Source of the DNA: an uncultured Alphaproteobacteria bacterium
GTDB taxonomy: Bacteria > Pseudomonadota > Alphaproteobacteria > UBA2136 > UBA6156
NCBI GenBank assembly: GCA_937928525.1
Contig: CALFWJ010000086.1
Span: forward strand, 1 to 7,174
Direction: 5' to 3'
DNA length: 7,174 nucleotides
How positions within the stretch are numbered: the first letter of the stretch is position 1; every line of letters starts with the position of its first letter. Shown here piece by piece: positions 1-5,392 of this stretch. Below the pieces are notes generated by a model, which worked only from the letters and a program-made list of their open reading frames with translations, was not told the DNA's origin and did no database searches. Both the position numbers and the translations under genes were made by a program.

Positions 1-1
1 C

Positions 2-436
2 CGCGTTGACGCTGACCAGCTTCTGGCCGACGATGCTAAAATTGACGTAAACCACTTTGTTGAAGGTCAGTGGCTAGACGTAACCTCTGAGTGCTCTCAG
101 GGTAAAGGTTTTGCTGGTGCTATGAAGCGCTGGAACTTTGGCGGTATGCGGGCGACTCACGGGGTATCTATTTCTCACCGTGCGCACGGTTCTACTGGTC
201 AAAACCAAGACCCAGGTAAAGTATTTAAAGGTAAAAAGATGGCCGGCCACATGGGCGCGCGTCGTTCTACCGTACAAAACGTTAAACTCTTTAAGATTGA
301 TGCTGAAAAAGGTCTTCTCCTTATTAAAGGCTCTGTGCCTGGTAGTAAAGGCGGCATGGTATTTGTTAAGGATGCAGTTAAAAAAGCAGCCCCAGATTTA
401 TCTAAGCAGCAATCATCAGAACAAGTAGAAGGTTAA
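2..436 (+). CDS. rplC: 50S ribosomal protein L3 (uL3), 5'-truncated by window edge
   Basis: This is the C-terminal 144 residues of L3, a primary 23S rRNA-binding protein that starts large-subunit assembly and sends a loop toward the peptidyl-transferase centre. The reading frame is open from base 2 to the TAA at 434-436 and has no start inside the window; the ATG at 122 is internal. The visible part contains the L3 signature GKGF..AMKRWNFGG (fragment residues 34-48), then GSTGQNQDPG and KVFKGKKMAGHMG. A glutamine in the GQNQ stretch (Gln67 or Gln69 of the fragment) should correspond to the one methylated by PrmB in E. coli (Gln150); which one is from memory. The end is close to the usual alphaproteobacterial one, followed by about a dozen extra Ser/Gln/Glu-rich residues. 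The stop codon forms part of the next gene's Shine-Dalgarno. Identification is very secure. Confidence 0.98.
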   Translation, partial: RVDADQLLADDAKIDVNHFVEGQWLDVTSECSQGKGFAGAMKRWNFGGMRATHGVSISHRAHGSTGQNQDPGKVFKGKKMAGHMGARRSTVQNVKLFKIDAEKGLLLIKGSVPGSKGGMVFVKDAVKKAAPDLSKQQSSEQVEG

Positions 437-440
437 GGAG
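434..440 (+). promoter_or_regulatory. Shine-Dalgarno of rplD fused to the rplC stop codon
   Basis: TAAGGAG contains the rplC stop TAA and lies five bases before the rplD ATG at 446. It fixes the rplD start and places termination of L3 directly on the initiation site for L4, a layout that favours coupled translation. Confidence 0.8.
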
Positions 441-445
441 AAACC

Positions 446-1135
446 ATGAAACTAAATATGATTAACCTAGACGGCAGCAAAGCGGGTGACATTACCCTAA
501 ACGCTGACGTATTTGGCCTCGCCCCACGTAAGGACTTGCTCCAACGTGTTGTGGTATGGCAGCTCGCTAAAATGCGTGGTGGTAACGCCCACACACAAGT
601 TCGTGGTGAAGTAAGCCGCACAACGAAAAAGCTTTACCGTCAAAAAGGTACTGGTGGTGCGCGTCACGGTTCACGTCGCTCTAACATCTTTGTTGGTGGT
701 GCTGCACAGTTTGGCCCGCGTGCTAAAAGCTGGGCATTTAGCCTGAACAAAAAAGTACGCGTATTAGCGCTTAAAACAGCTTTATCAACCAAAGCCGCTG
801 AAAAGCAGCTAACTGTTGTTAAAAACGTAGAGCTTAAAACGCACAAAACCAAAGACTTGCAAGCATTACTCGCCAAAGCAGGCCTAGAGCGCGCAACATT
901 TGTTGTGGACGCTGTAGACACTAACTTTGACCGCGCCAGCCGTAACCTTCCTTTCATTAAAGTTCTGCCGACTGAAGGTGTGAATGTTTACGACATCCTC
1001 CGTCAAGAGAATCTTGTTCTGACTGAGAATGCAGTTAAAATGATCGAAGCCCGCTTTACAGGCGAAGCTAAAGCAGCTGCAAAGCCTGCTAAAGCCGCAC
1101 CTAAAAAGACAACTGCAAAGAAGGAGGCTAAATAA
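446..1135 (+). CDS. rplD: 50S ribosomal protein L4 (uL4) with Lys/Ala-rich C-terminal tail
   Basis: L4 binds domain I of 23S rRNA, and its extended loop lines the narrowest part of the peptide exit tunnel; in gamma-proteobacteria it also represses its own S10 operon. The protein is 229 residues against 201 in E. coli. The globular start is followed by the tunnel loop, about residues 43-95, with the diagnostic VRGEVS, RQKGTG and GARHGS words, then the KKVRVLALKTALS helix and the C-terminal domain ending near residue 206. Lys67 of QKGTG, whose E. coli counterpart is linked to macrolide resistance, is kept. The usual Arg of GTGRAR is Gly71, and the usual SPQFRGG is S-N-I-F-V-G-G (79-85). Residues 207-229 are an extra tail of mostly Ala, Lys, Pro and Thr. 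The stop overlaps the rplW start by one base. Confidence 0.97.
   Translation: MKLNMINLDGSKAGDITLNADVFGLAPRKDLLQRVVVWQLAKMRGGNAHTQVRGEVSRTTKKLYRQKGTGGARHGSRRSNIFVGGAAQFGPRAKSWAFSLNKKVRVLALKTALSTKAAEKQLTVVKNVELKTHKTKDLQALLAKAGLERATFVVDAVDTNFDRASRNLPFIKVLPTEGVNVYDILRQENLVLTENAVKMIEARFTGEAKAAAKPAKAAPKKTTAKKEAK
1064..1132 (+). repeat. Low-complexity Lys/Ala/Pro tail coding segment of rplD
   Basis: Codons 207-229 of L4 use mainly GCT/GCA/GCC and AAA/AAG, giving the AK, AAK and PKK units of a presumably disordered basic tail. E. coli L4 ends before this point. The composition and the order of words resemble the tail of L22 at 2958-3056. The segment also holds the Shine-Dalgarno for rplW. Confidence 0.75.
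1121..1127 (+). promoter_or_regulatory. Shine-Dalgarno of rplW inside the rplD tail
   Basis: AAGGAGG lies seven bases before the rplW ATG at 1135 and is read in rplD as Lys-Glu plus the first base of Ala. It fixes the rplW start, which shares one base with the rplD stop (TAATG, 1133-1137). Confidence 0.85.
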
Positions 1136-1437
1136 TGGCCAAATCTCAAGCAACCGAGCGTCAGCTCCAGCTTCTTAAAAAGCCCCTCATTACCGAGAAA
1201 ACCAGTCAAATGGCTGGTAATTGGGTGGCCTTTGAAGTTCAGCCAGACGCTGATAAGCCTGAAATTCGCACAGCAGTAGAAGTTCTCTACGGTGTGAATG
1301 TGCTTAAAGTCAACACTTTGAACCAACGGGGTAAAGTTAAACTTTTCCGTGGTCACAAAGGTAAGCAAAGCAACGTGAAAAAAGCGTTTGTACAACTTAA
1401 AGATGGCCAGTCTATTGACATGGCTGCCACTCTGTAA
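1135..1437 (+). CDS. rplW: 50S ribosomal protein L23 (uL23)
   Basis: L23 sits at the mouth of the peptide exit tunnel and is the docking site for trigger factor and the signal recognition particle. The 100-residue length is normal. The family pattern is visible: a basic N-terminal stretch, KPLITEKTS at residues 16-24, the VEVLYGVNVLKVNTLN beta region (about 49-64), GKVKLFRGHKGK, and the conserved KKAFVQLKDGQSID near the end. Glu21 aligns with the E. coli Glu18 contacted by trigger factor. The conserved basic pair after GKVK is Leu-Phe, as is often seen in alphaproteobacteria. The start overlaps the L4 stop by one base and has a strong Shine-Dalgarno within rplD. Confidence 0.97.
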   Translation: MAKSQATERQLQLLKKPLITEKTSQMAGNWVAFEVQPDADKPEIRTAVEVLYGVNVLKVNTLNQRGKVKLFRGHKGKQSNVKKAFVQLKDGQSIDMAATL

Positions 1438-1440
1438 GGA
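1435..1440 (+). promoter_or_regulatory. Shine-Dalgarno of rplB fused to the rplW stop codon
   Basis: TAAGGA contains the rplW stop TAA. The distance to the rplB ATG at 1453 is twelve bases, longer than usual, across an A-rich linker. Confidence 0.65.
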
Positions 1441-1452
1441 AAGAAAATATAA

Positions 1453-2289
1453 ATGGCATTAATTACTTATAAGCCTACATCGCCCAGCCGCCGCCAGTTG
1501 GTGACGGTTGATCGCAGCCACCTCCACAAAGGTGCGCCCGAAAAAAGCCTTGTAGAAACTCTTAAAAAGAACGGTGGTCGTAACAACCAAGGCCGTATTA
1601 CAACGCGTCACCAAGGTGGTGGTCACAAGCGTAAATACCGCATGATTGACTTCAAACGTCGTAAATTTGACATGGTCGCAACTGTTGAACGCCTAGAGTA
1701 TGACCCTAACCGTACGGCATTTATTGCCCTCGTAATTTACGAAGACGGCGAAAAATCTTACATCTTGGCCCCACAACGCGTTAAAGCCGGCGACAAGCTT
1801 ATGGCTGGTCCTAAAGCTGAGATTGTGACGGGTAACGCACTTCCTCTGAAAAATATTCCAGTAGGTACAGTGGTTCACAACGTAGAACTTAAACCAGGGA
1901 AGGGCGGCCAAATGGCACGTTCGGCTGGTGGTTACGTGCAAATCATTGGTAAAGATGGTCAAAACGTTCAGCTTCGTCTGGCTTCAGGCGAGCAACGCAT
2001 GGTTAACGAGCAATGTATGGCAACAATTGGTGCTGTATCAAATGCTGACCACAGCAACACGAATGACGGTAAAGCTGGCCGTTCACGCTGGAAGGGCATC
2101 CGCCCAACTGTACGTGGTGTGGTTATGAACCCGGTAGATCACCCACACGGTGGTGGTGAAGGTAAGACCTCTGGTGGTCGTCACCCTGTATCGCCATGGG
2201 GACAGCCAACTAAAGGTAAGCGGACTCGGAATAAGAAGAAGCCGTCTAACAGCATGATTATTCGTACGCGTCACGCGAAACGTAAATAA
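1453..2289 (+). CDS. rplB: 50S ribosomal protein L2 (uL2)
   Basis: L2 is the large-subunit protein nearest the peptidyl-transferase region and is needed for subunit joining. Its 278 residues compare with 273 in E. coli. Domains run in order: a basic N-terminal extension with GGRNNQGRIT and GGGHKRKYR, the OB-fold RNA-binding region with VERLEYDPNRTAFIALV, the SH3-like region with PVGTVVHNVELKPGKGGQMARSAG, and the C-terminal extension with NPVDHPHGGGEG. His230, counting the initiator Met, is the conserved histidine of that last motif (His229 in E. coli numbering). The ending MIIRTRHAKRK is typical of alphaproteobacteria. No conserved block appears missing. Confidence 0.98.
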   Translation: MALITYKPTSPSRRQLVTVDRSHLHKGAPEKSLVETLKKNGGRNNQGRITTRHQGGGHKRKYRMIDFKRRKFDMVATVERLEYDPNRTAFIALVIYEDGEKSYILAPQRVKAGDKLMAGPKAEIVTGNALPLKNIPVGTVVHNVELKPGKGGQMARSAGGYVQIIGKDGQNVQLRLASGEQRMVNEQCMATIGAVSNADHSNTNDGKAGRSRWKGIRPTVRGVVMNPVDHPHGGGEGKTSGGRHPVSPWGQPTKGKRTRNKKKPSNSMIIRTRHAKRK

Positions 2290-2298
2290 CAACAGGTG

Positions 2299-2304
2299 AA
2301 GGAG
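2299..2304 (+). promoter_or_regulatory. Shine-Dalgarno of rpsS
   Basis: AAGGAG lies eight bases before the rpsS ATG at 2313, within the 23-base gap after rplB. It is one of the few sites in the window that is independent of the upstream coding sequence. Confidence 0.8.
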
Positions 2305-2312
2305 ACTAAATA

Positions 2313-2582
2313 ATGCCACGTAGTATTAAAAAAGGCCCATTTGTAGACCATCACCTGATGGCTAAAGTGGAAAAAGCAATCGAGAACAACACCAAGACAC
2401 CCATTAAAACATGGTCACGTCGCAGCACAATTATGCCTGAATTTTTAGGCCTTACATTTGCAGTGCACAACGGTAAAAAGTTTGTACCTGTAATGGTGAC
2501 TGACAATATGATTGGTCAGAAACTTGGTGAATATTCTCCAACCCGTACCTTTGGTGGTCACGGCGACAATAAATCCAAATAG
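2313..2582 (+). CDS. rpsS: 30S ribosomal protein S19 (uS19)
   Basis: S19 sits in the head of the small subunit, pairs with S13 and contacts the A-site tRNA and the subunit bridge. The start MPRSIKKGPFVDHHL, the central TWSRRSTIMPEF, AVHNGKKFVPV and LGEYSPTRTFGGH are the standard family blocks. At 89 residues it is about three shorter than E. coli S19, and the shortening is in the basic tail, which is only GDNKSK. That tail is the tRNA-contacting end in other ribosomes, so the shorter and less basic form is a mild oddity. The stop is TAG. Confidence 0.97.
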   Translation: MPRSIKKGPFVDHHLMAKVEKAIENNTKTPIKTWSRRSTIMPEFLGLTFAVHNGKKFVPVMVTDNMIGQKLGEYSPTRTFGGHGDNKSK

Positions 2583-2597
2583 GTAGGAAAATAAAAT

Positions 2598-3059
2598 ATG
2601 AGTAAACAACAAACTCCCCGCGCTTTAGCTGATCATCAGGCTAAAGCCAGCGTTATGGGCGTTAAGGGCAGCGTGCAAAAAGCTGGCCTAGTCCTAGAGC
2701 TTATTCGCGGTAAAAACGTCGAAACAGCAATGGCAAACCTCCAGTTTAGCCGTAAAAAAATTGCCGAAGACGCTCGTAAATGCCTCGAAAGCGCTATTGC
2801 AAATGCTGAAAACAACCACGACCTCAATGTTGACAAACTGGTTGTTGAAGAAGCATACGCAAACAAAAACATCGTGCTCAAGCGTTTCCGCGCTCGTGCT
2901 CGTGGCCGTGCTGCTAAAATTTTGAAGCCACGCTGCAACATGATTATTATTGTTGGCGAAAAAGCTGAAGTGAAGAAAGAAGCTAAGAAGGCTCCTAAAA
3001 AATCTGCACCTAAAACAGCTGCTAAGAAAGAAACGAAAACAGAGGAGGCTAAAGCCTAA
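2598..3059 (+). CDS. rplV: 50S ribosomal protein L22 (uL22) with Lys/Ala-rich C-terminal tail
   Basis: L22 spans all six domains of 23S rRNA; its long beta hairpin forms the exit-tunnel constriction together with L4. The core covers about residues 8-120, with LIRGKNVETAMANLQFSRKKIAEDA and the block ESAIANAENNHDL, which is close to other alphaproteobacterial L22. The hairpin is about residues 94-112 (KRFRARARGRAAKILKPR). Two family positions differ: the SPxK motif is SVQK (25-28), and the proline before the RA(K/R)GR word is Ala99. Length is 153 residues against about 110 in E. coli; the excess is mainly a tail at 121-153 rich in Lys, Ala, Glu, Pro and Thr. The Shine-Dalgarno AGGA at 2585-2588 supports the chosen start. 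The stop overlaps rpsC by one base. Confidence 0.97.
   Translation: MSKQQTPRALADHQAKASVMGVKGSVQKAGLVLELIRGKNVETAMANLQFSRKKIAEDARKCLESAIANAENNHDLNVDKLVVEEAYANKNIVLKRFRARARGRAAKILKPRCNMIIIVGEKAEVKKEAKKAPKKSAPKTAAKKETKTEEAKA
2958..3056 (+). repeat. Low-complexity Lys/Ala/Glu tail coding segment of rplV
   Basis: Codons 121-153 of L22 encode units such as KKEAKK, APKK, APKT and AAKKE. The word order APKKS...AAKKETK resembles APKKTTAKKEAK at the end of L4. The DNA is built from GCT, AAG and AAA runs, so slippage or convergence could explain the likeness. Its end carries the Shine-Dalgarno of rpsC. Confidence 0.75.
3043..3048 (+). promoter_or_regulatory. Shine-Dalgarno of rpsC inside the rplV tail
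   Basis: AGGAGG is read in rplV as part of Glu-Glu and lies ten bases before the rpsC ATG at 3059, which shares one base with the rplV stop (TAATG, 3057-3061). Confidence 0.82.
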
Positions 3060-3724
3060 TGGGACAGAAAGTAAACCCGATTGGTTTCCGTATCGGAACC
3101 AACAAATCTTGGGCCTCTAACTGGTTTGCAGGCAAAGATTACCCACGTCTATTGAAGGAAGACAGCGAAATTCGTAAATTCCTGAACAAACGTTTGAAAA
3201 ACGCAAACATCTCTAAAATTGTGATTGAGCGTCCAAACAAGAAGTGTAAAGTGTTTATTCACACTGCACGTCCAGGTGTTATTATTGGTAAAAAAGGTGC
3301 CGAGATCGAAACGCTACGCCGTGAACTTCAACAACGTAGTGGCGACGAAGTACTGCTGAATATTGTTGAGGTTAAAAAACCTGACATTGACGCGCAGCTT
3401 ATCTCTGACAGCATTGCATCGCAAATTGAGCGCCGTGTATCTTATCGTCGCGCCATGAAGCGTGCCATGCAGAACGCTATGCAAAATAACGCTGAAGGTA
3501 TTCGTGTATGTGTTGGTGGCCGTCTAAACGGAGCAGAAATTGCCCGTACTGAATGGTACATCGAAGGTGCACTGCCACTTCACACCTTGCGTGCTGACAT
3601 CGACTACGGTTTCTCTGAAGCTTTAACAACCTACGGTATTTTGGGTATTAAAGTTTGGGTGAACCACGGCGAGAAATACGCAATGGATGACCAAAACGCT
3701 GGCGCACAGCCTGCACGAGCGTAA
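3059..3724 (+). CDS. rpsC: 30S ribosomal protein S3 (uS3)
   Basis: S3 is on the solvent side of the 30S head and, with S4 and S5, forms the mRNA entry channel. The order of parts is normal: MGQKVNPIGFRIG at the start, a type II KH domain with PGVIIGKKG (GxxG loop GKKG at 77-80), and the C-terminal domain with ISDSIASQIERRVSYRRAMKRA, GGRLNGAEIARTEW and YGILGIKVW. The 221-residue length is within the family range and slightly shorter than the 233 of E. coli; the tail after GEKYAM is short, with little basic charge. The start is fixed by the one-base overlap with rplV and the strong upstream site. Confidence 0.98.
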   Translation: MGQKVNPIGFRIGTNKSWASNWFAGKDYPRLLKEDSEIRKFLNKRLKNANISKIVIERPNKKCKVFIHTARPGVIIGKKGAEIETLRRELQQRSGDEVLLNIVEVKKPDIDAQLISDSIASQIERRVSYRRAMKRAMQNAMQNNAEGIRVCVGGRLNGAEIARTEWYIEGALPLHTLRADIDYGFSEALTTYGILGIKVWVNHGEKYAMDDQNAGAQPARA

Positions 3725-3742
3725 AGGAAAGGATTAAATATT

Positions 3743-4156
3743 ATGTTACAACCGAAAAAAACCAAATTCCGTAAAGCACATAAAGGCCGTATCCACGGTG
3801 ATGCTAAAGGCGGAACCGATGTGAACTTCGGCGACTTTGGCCTTAAAGCAATCACCGCTGAGCGTGTGACTGCCCGTCAAATCGAAGCTGCACGTCGGGC
3901 CATGACCCGTTACACTGGCCGTGTTGGCCGTGTATGGATTCGTATCTTCCCAGATGTTCCTGTATCAGGCAAACCAGCTGAAGTACGTATGGGTAAAGGT
4001 AAAGGTTCAACCGAGTACTGGGTAGCCCGCGTTAAACCAGGTCGCGTTATGTACGAACTTGGTGGTGTGAGTGAAGAAGTAGCGCGTGAAGCCTTCCGCT
4101 TAGCTGCAATGAAACTTCCCGTGAAGACTAAAGTCGTATCACGTCAACAAGGTTAA
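3743..4156 (+). CDS. rplP: 50S ribosomal protein L16 (uL16)
   Basis: L16 is a late-assembling large-subunit protein that helps position A-site tRNA and is needed for full peptidyl-transferase activity. The start MLQPKKTKFRKAHKGRIHG, the middle LTARQIEAARRAMTR-like block (here VTARQIEAARRAMTR) and EVRMGKGKG followed by EYWVARVKPGRVMYEL are diagnostic. Arg82 in VRMGKGKG corresponds to the Arg81 that the oxygenase YcfD hydroxylates in E. coli; whether this organism has that enzyme cannot be seen. Length, 137 residues, is normal. The ribosome binding site AAAGGA at 3728-3733 is nine bases before the ATG, in an 18-base gap after rpsC. Confidence 0.98.
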   Translation: MLQPKKTKFRKAHKGRIHGDAKGGTDVNFGDFGLKAITAERVTARQIEAARRAMTRYTGRVGRVWIRIFPDVPVSGKPAEVRMGKGKGSTEYWVARVKPGRVMYELGGVSEEVAREAFRLAAMKLPVKTKVVSRQQG

Positions 4157-4160
4157 GGAA
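4154..4160 (+). promoter_or_regulatory. Shine-Dalgarno of rpmC fused to the rplP stop codon
   Basis: TAAGGAA includes the rplP stop TAA (4154-4156). The ATG of rpmC follows at 4168. Confidence 0.75.
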
Positions 4161-4167
4161 TTAAATT

Positions 4168-4359
4168 ATGAAAATGCAAGAAATTTTAAAATTGAAGCCC
4201 GCTGATATTAAGGCTGAAATTCTTAAACTCAGAAAAGAGCAAATGAACCTCCGCTTCCAAAAAGCAGGTGGTCAGCTCGAGAACCCAAATCGCTGGCGTG
4301 ACGTGCGCAAAACTGTTGCACGCCTTAAAACAGCAATGAACACGAAAACAGAAAGTTAG
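4168..4359 (+). CDS. rpmC: 50S ribosomal protein L29 (uL29)
   Basis: L29 is a small two-helix protein beside L23 at the exit-tunnel opening. The 63-residue product has the expected antiparallel helical pattern: a first helix around residues 10-35 with KAEILKLRKEQMNLRFQ, the linker GGQLENPNRW, and a second helix with RDVRKTVARLKT. The motif LRFQKA.GQLENP is the family signature. It ends in TAG only three bases before the rpsQ start, which ties it to the same transcript and probably to coupled translation. Confidence 0.96.
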   Translation: MKMQEILKLKPADIKAEILKLRKEQMNLRFQKAGGQLENPNRWRDVRKTVARLKTAMNTKTES

Positions 4360-4362
4360 ATT

Positions 4363-4641
4363 ATGCCTAAACGTACCCTCCAAGGCACCGTGGTGAGCAA
4401 CAAAACTGACAAAACAATTGTTGTGTCTGTTGAGCGCCGCTTTAAGCACCCTCTTTTTGGTAAGACTATGCGGTCTTCTAAAAAATACCACGCACACGAT
4501 GAAGCCAATGCGGCTCAAATCGGTGACTTGGTTCAAATTATTGAGAGCAAACCACATTCTAAATTGAAGCGGTTTGAACTTGTAAACAGTGCTGTAGCAG
4601 CTGACGCTAAGTCGGCTGAACCAAGCACAGAAGGAAAGTAA
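4363..4641 (+). CDS. rpsQ: 30S ribosomal protein S17 (uS17) with short acidic tail
   Basis: S17 is a primary 16S rRNA-binding OB-fold protein of the small-subunit body. LQGTVVSNKTDKTIVVSVER, the FGKTMRSSKKYHAHDE block and GDLVQIIESKPHSKLKRFELV are the standard strands and loops. The usual RP.SKTK word is KPHSKLK. Length is 92 residues against 84 in E. coli; residues about 75-92 form an extra Ala/Ser/Glu-containing tail. No Shine-Dalgarno is evident upstream: the bases before the ATG are ACAGAAAGTTAGATT, and the rpmC stop is three bases away, so initiation probably depends on ribosomes arriving from rpmC. This is the last gene of the S10 part. Confidence 0.96.
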   Translation: MPKRTLQGTVVSNKTDKTIVVSVERRFKHPLFGKTMRSSKKYHAHDEANAAQIGDLVQIIESKPHSKLKRFELVNSAVAADAKSAEPSTEGK

Positions 4642-4647
4642 AACACC

Positions 4648-5016
4648 ATGATTCAAGTTGAAACCCAGCTGGGAATCGCCTGTAACTCTGGCGCCAAACG
4701 CGTTCAGTGTATTAAGGTACTTGGCGGCTCTAAGCGTCGTTATGCCCGTATCGGTGATATCATTGTCGTCTCTATTAAAGATGCAATGCCCAAAGGTAAA
4801 GTTAAAAAAGGTGACGTAGCCCGCGCTGTTGTGGTGCGCACCCGCAAAGAACTTCAGCGTAAAGATGGTTCTACCATCCGCTTTGATAATAATGCAGCCG
4901 TTATTATTGATAAAAAAGACGAACCCATTGGCACACGTATTTTTGGCCCAGTAGCTCGCGAGTTACGCGCTAAGAAATTCATGAAAATTGTGTCACTCGC
5001 ACCGGAGGTATTATAA
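4648..5016 (+). CDS. rplN: 50S ribosomal protein L14 (uL14)
   Basis: L14 lies on the subunit interface, forms bridges to 16S rRNA with L19, and is the docking site of the silencing factor RsfS. Its 122 residues match the usual length. CIKVLGGSKRRYA, GDIIVVSIKDAMPKGKVKKGDV, VVVRTRKE, DGSTIRFDNNAAV, PIGTRIFGPVARELR and the ending MKIVSLAPEVL are all present. The near-universal DNSGA word is CNSGA: codon 12 is TGT, giving Cys12 in place of Asp. The gene begins six bases after rpsQ, with AAGGA at 4631-4635 inside the end of rpsQ, leaving no room for the separate spc promoter found in E. coli. It overlaps rplX by one base. Confidence 0.98.
   Translation: MIQVETQLGIACNSGAKRVQCIKVLGGSKRRYARIGDIIVVSIKDAMPKGKVKKGDVARAVVVRTRKELQRKDGSTIRFDNNAAVIIDKKDEPIGTRIFGPVARELRAKKFMKIVSLAPEVL
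5004..5009 (+). promoter_or_regulatory. Shine-Dalgarno of rplX inside the conserved L14 ending
   Basis: GGAGGT lies six bases before the rplX ATG at 5016 and is read in rplN as part of Pro-Glu-Val of the conserved LAPEVL ending. The start shares one base with the rplN stop (TAATG, 5014-5018). Confidence 0.85.
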
Positions 5017-5390
5017 TGCAACACGCTTACAAATCTAAACTTAAAACGGGTGACGAAGTTGTCGTCATGACCGGTAAGGATAAAGGTAAAAAAGGTAAAA
5101 TTACATCAGTTGTTACCAAAACAAACCGCGTTATCGTGGCTGGTTTGAACACTGTTAAAAAGCACATCTCGCAGCAAGCAGCAATGCAAATGCAAGTTGA
5201 AGCTGGTGTTATTACCAAAGAAATGCCGATTGCAATTTCTAACGTTATGCTCGCTGACCCTAAATCTGGCAAACCAACCCGCGTTGGCTACCGCACAGAA
5301 AAAGACGGCAGCAAAGTACGTATTGCTAAAAAGAGTGGTGAAGTGATTGACACCATTAAAAAGGCAGCGTCTAAAAAGGGAGCTAAATAA
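5016..5390 (+). CDS. rplX: 50S ribosomal protein L24 (uL24)
   Basis: L24 is an assembly-initiating protein near the tunnel exit. The KOW motif is at about residues 10-40 (TGDEVVVMTGKDKGKKGKI), followed by VIVAGLNTVKKH, then IAISNVMLADPKSGKPTRVGY and KVRIAKKSGEVI. At 124 residues it is about 20 longer than E. coli L24. The extra length is a few N-terminal residues, one or two residues in the Met/Gln-rich loop after KKH (about 49-60), and a basic C-terminal tail, about residues 112-124, ending KKGAK. The usual PGGI word in that loop is EAGV. The one-base overlap and the strong internal ribosome binding site settle the start. Confidence 0.97.
   Translation: MQHAYKSKLKTGDEVVVMTGKDKGKKGKITSVVTKTNRVIVAGLNTVKKHISQQAAMQMQVEAGVITKEMPIAISNVMLADPKSGKPTRVGYRTEKDGSKVRIAKKSGEVIDTIKKAASKKGAK
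5376..5382 (+). promoter_or_regulatory. Shine-Dalgarno of rplE inside the rplX tail
   Basis: AAGGGAG is read in rplX as Lys-Gly plus part of Ala and is ten bases before the rplE ATG at 5393. It supports the start at 5393 rather than the in-frame ATG at 5426. Confidence 0.65.
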
Positions 5391-5392
5391 TT

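Noticed and set aside
1003..1395. Reverse-strand open frame opposite rplD-rplW
   Set aside because: Fully covered by genuine genes on the + strand, with no ribosome site or recognisable protein.
4597..4607. Short inverted repeat GCTG-TAG-CAGC near the end of rpsQ as a terminator
   Set aside because: Only four pairs and no T run follows, and a terminator here would cut the operon before rplN.
4186..4656. Long reverse-strand open frame opposite rpmC-rpsQ
   Set aside because: It lies opposite well-established ribosomal protein genes, its translation has no recognisable family, and it is explained by codon bias of the + strand.
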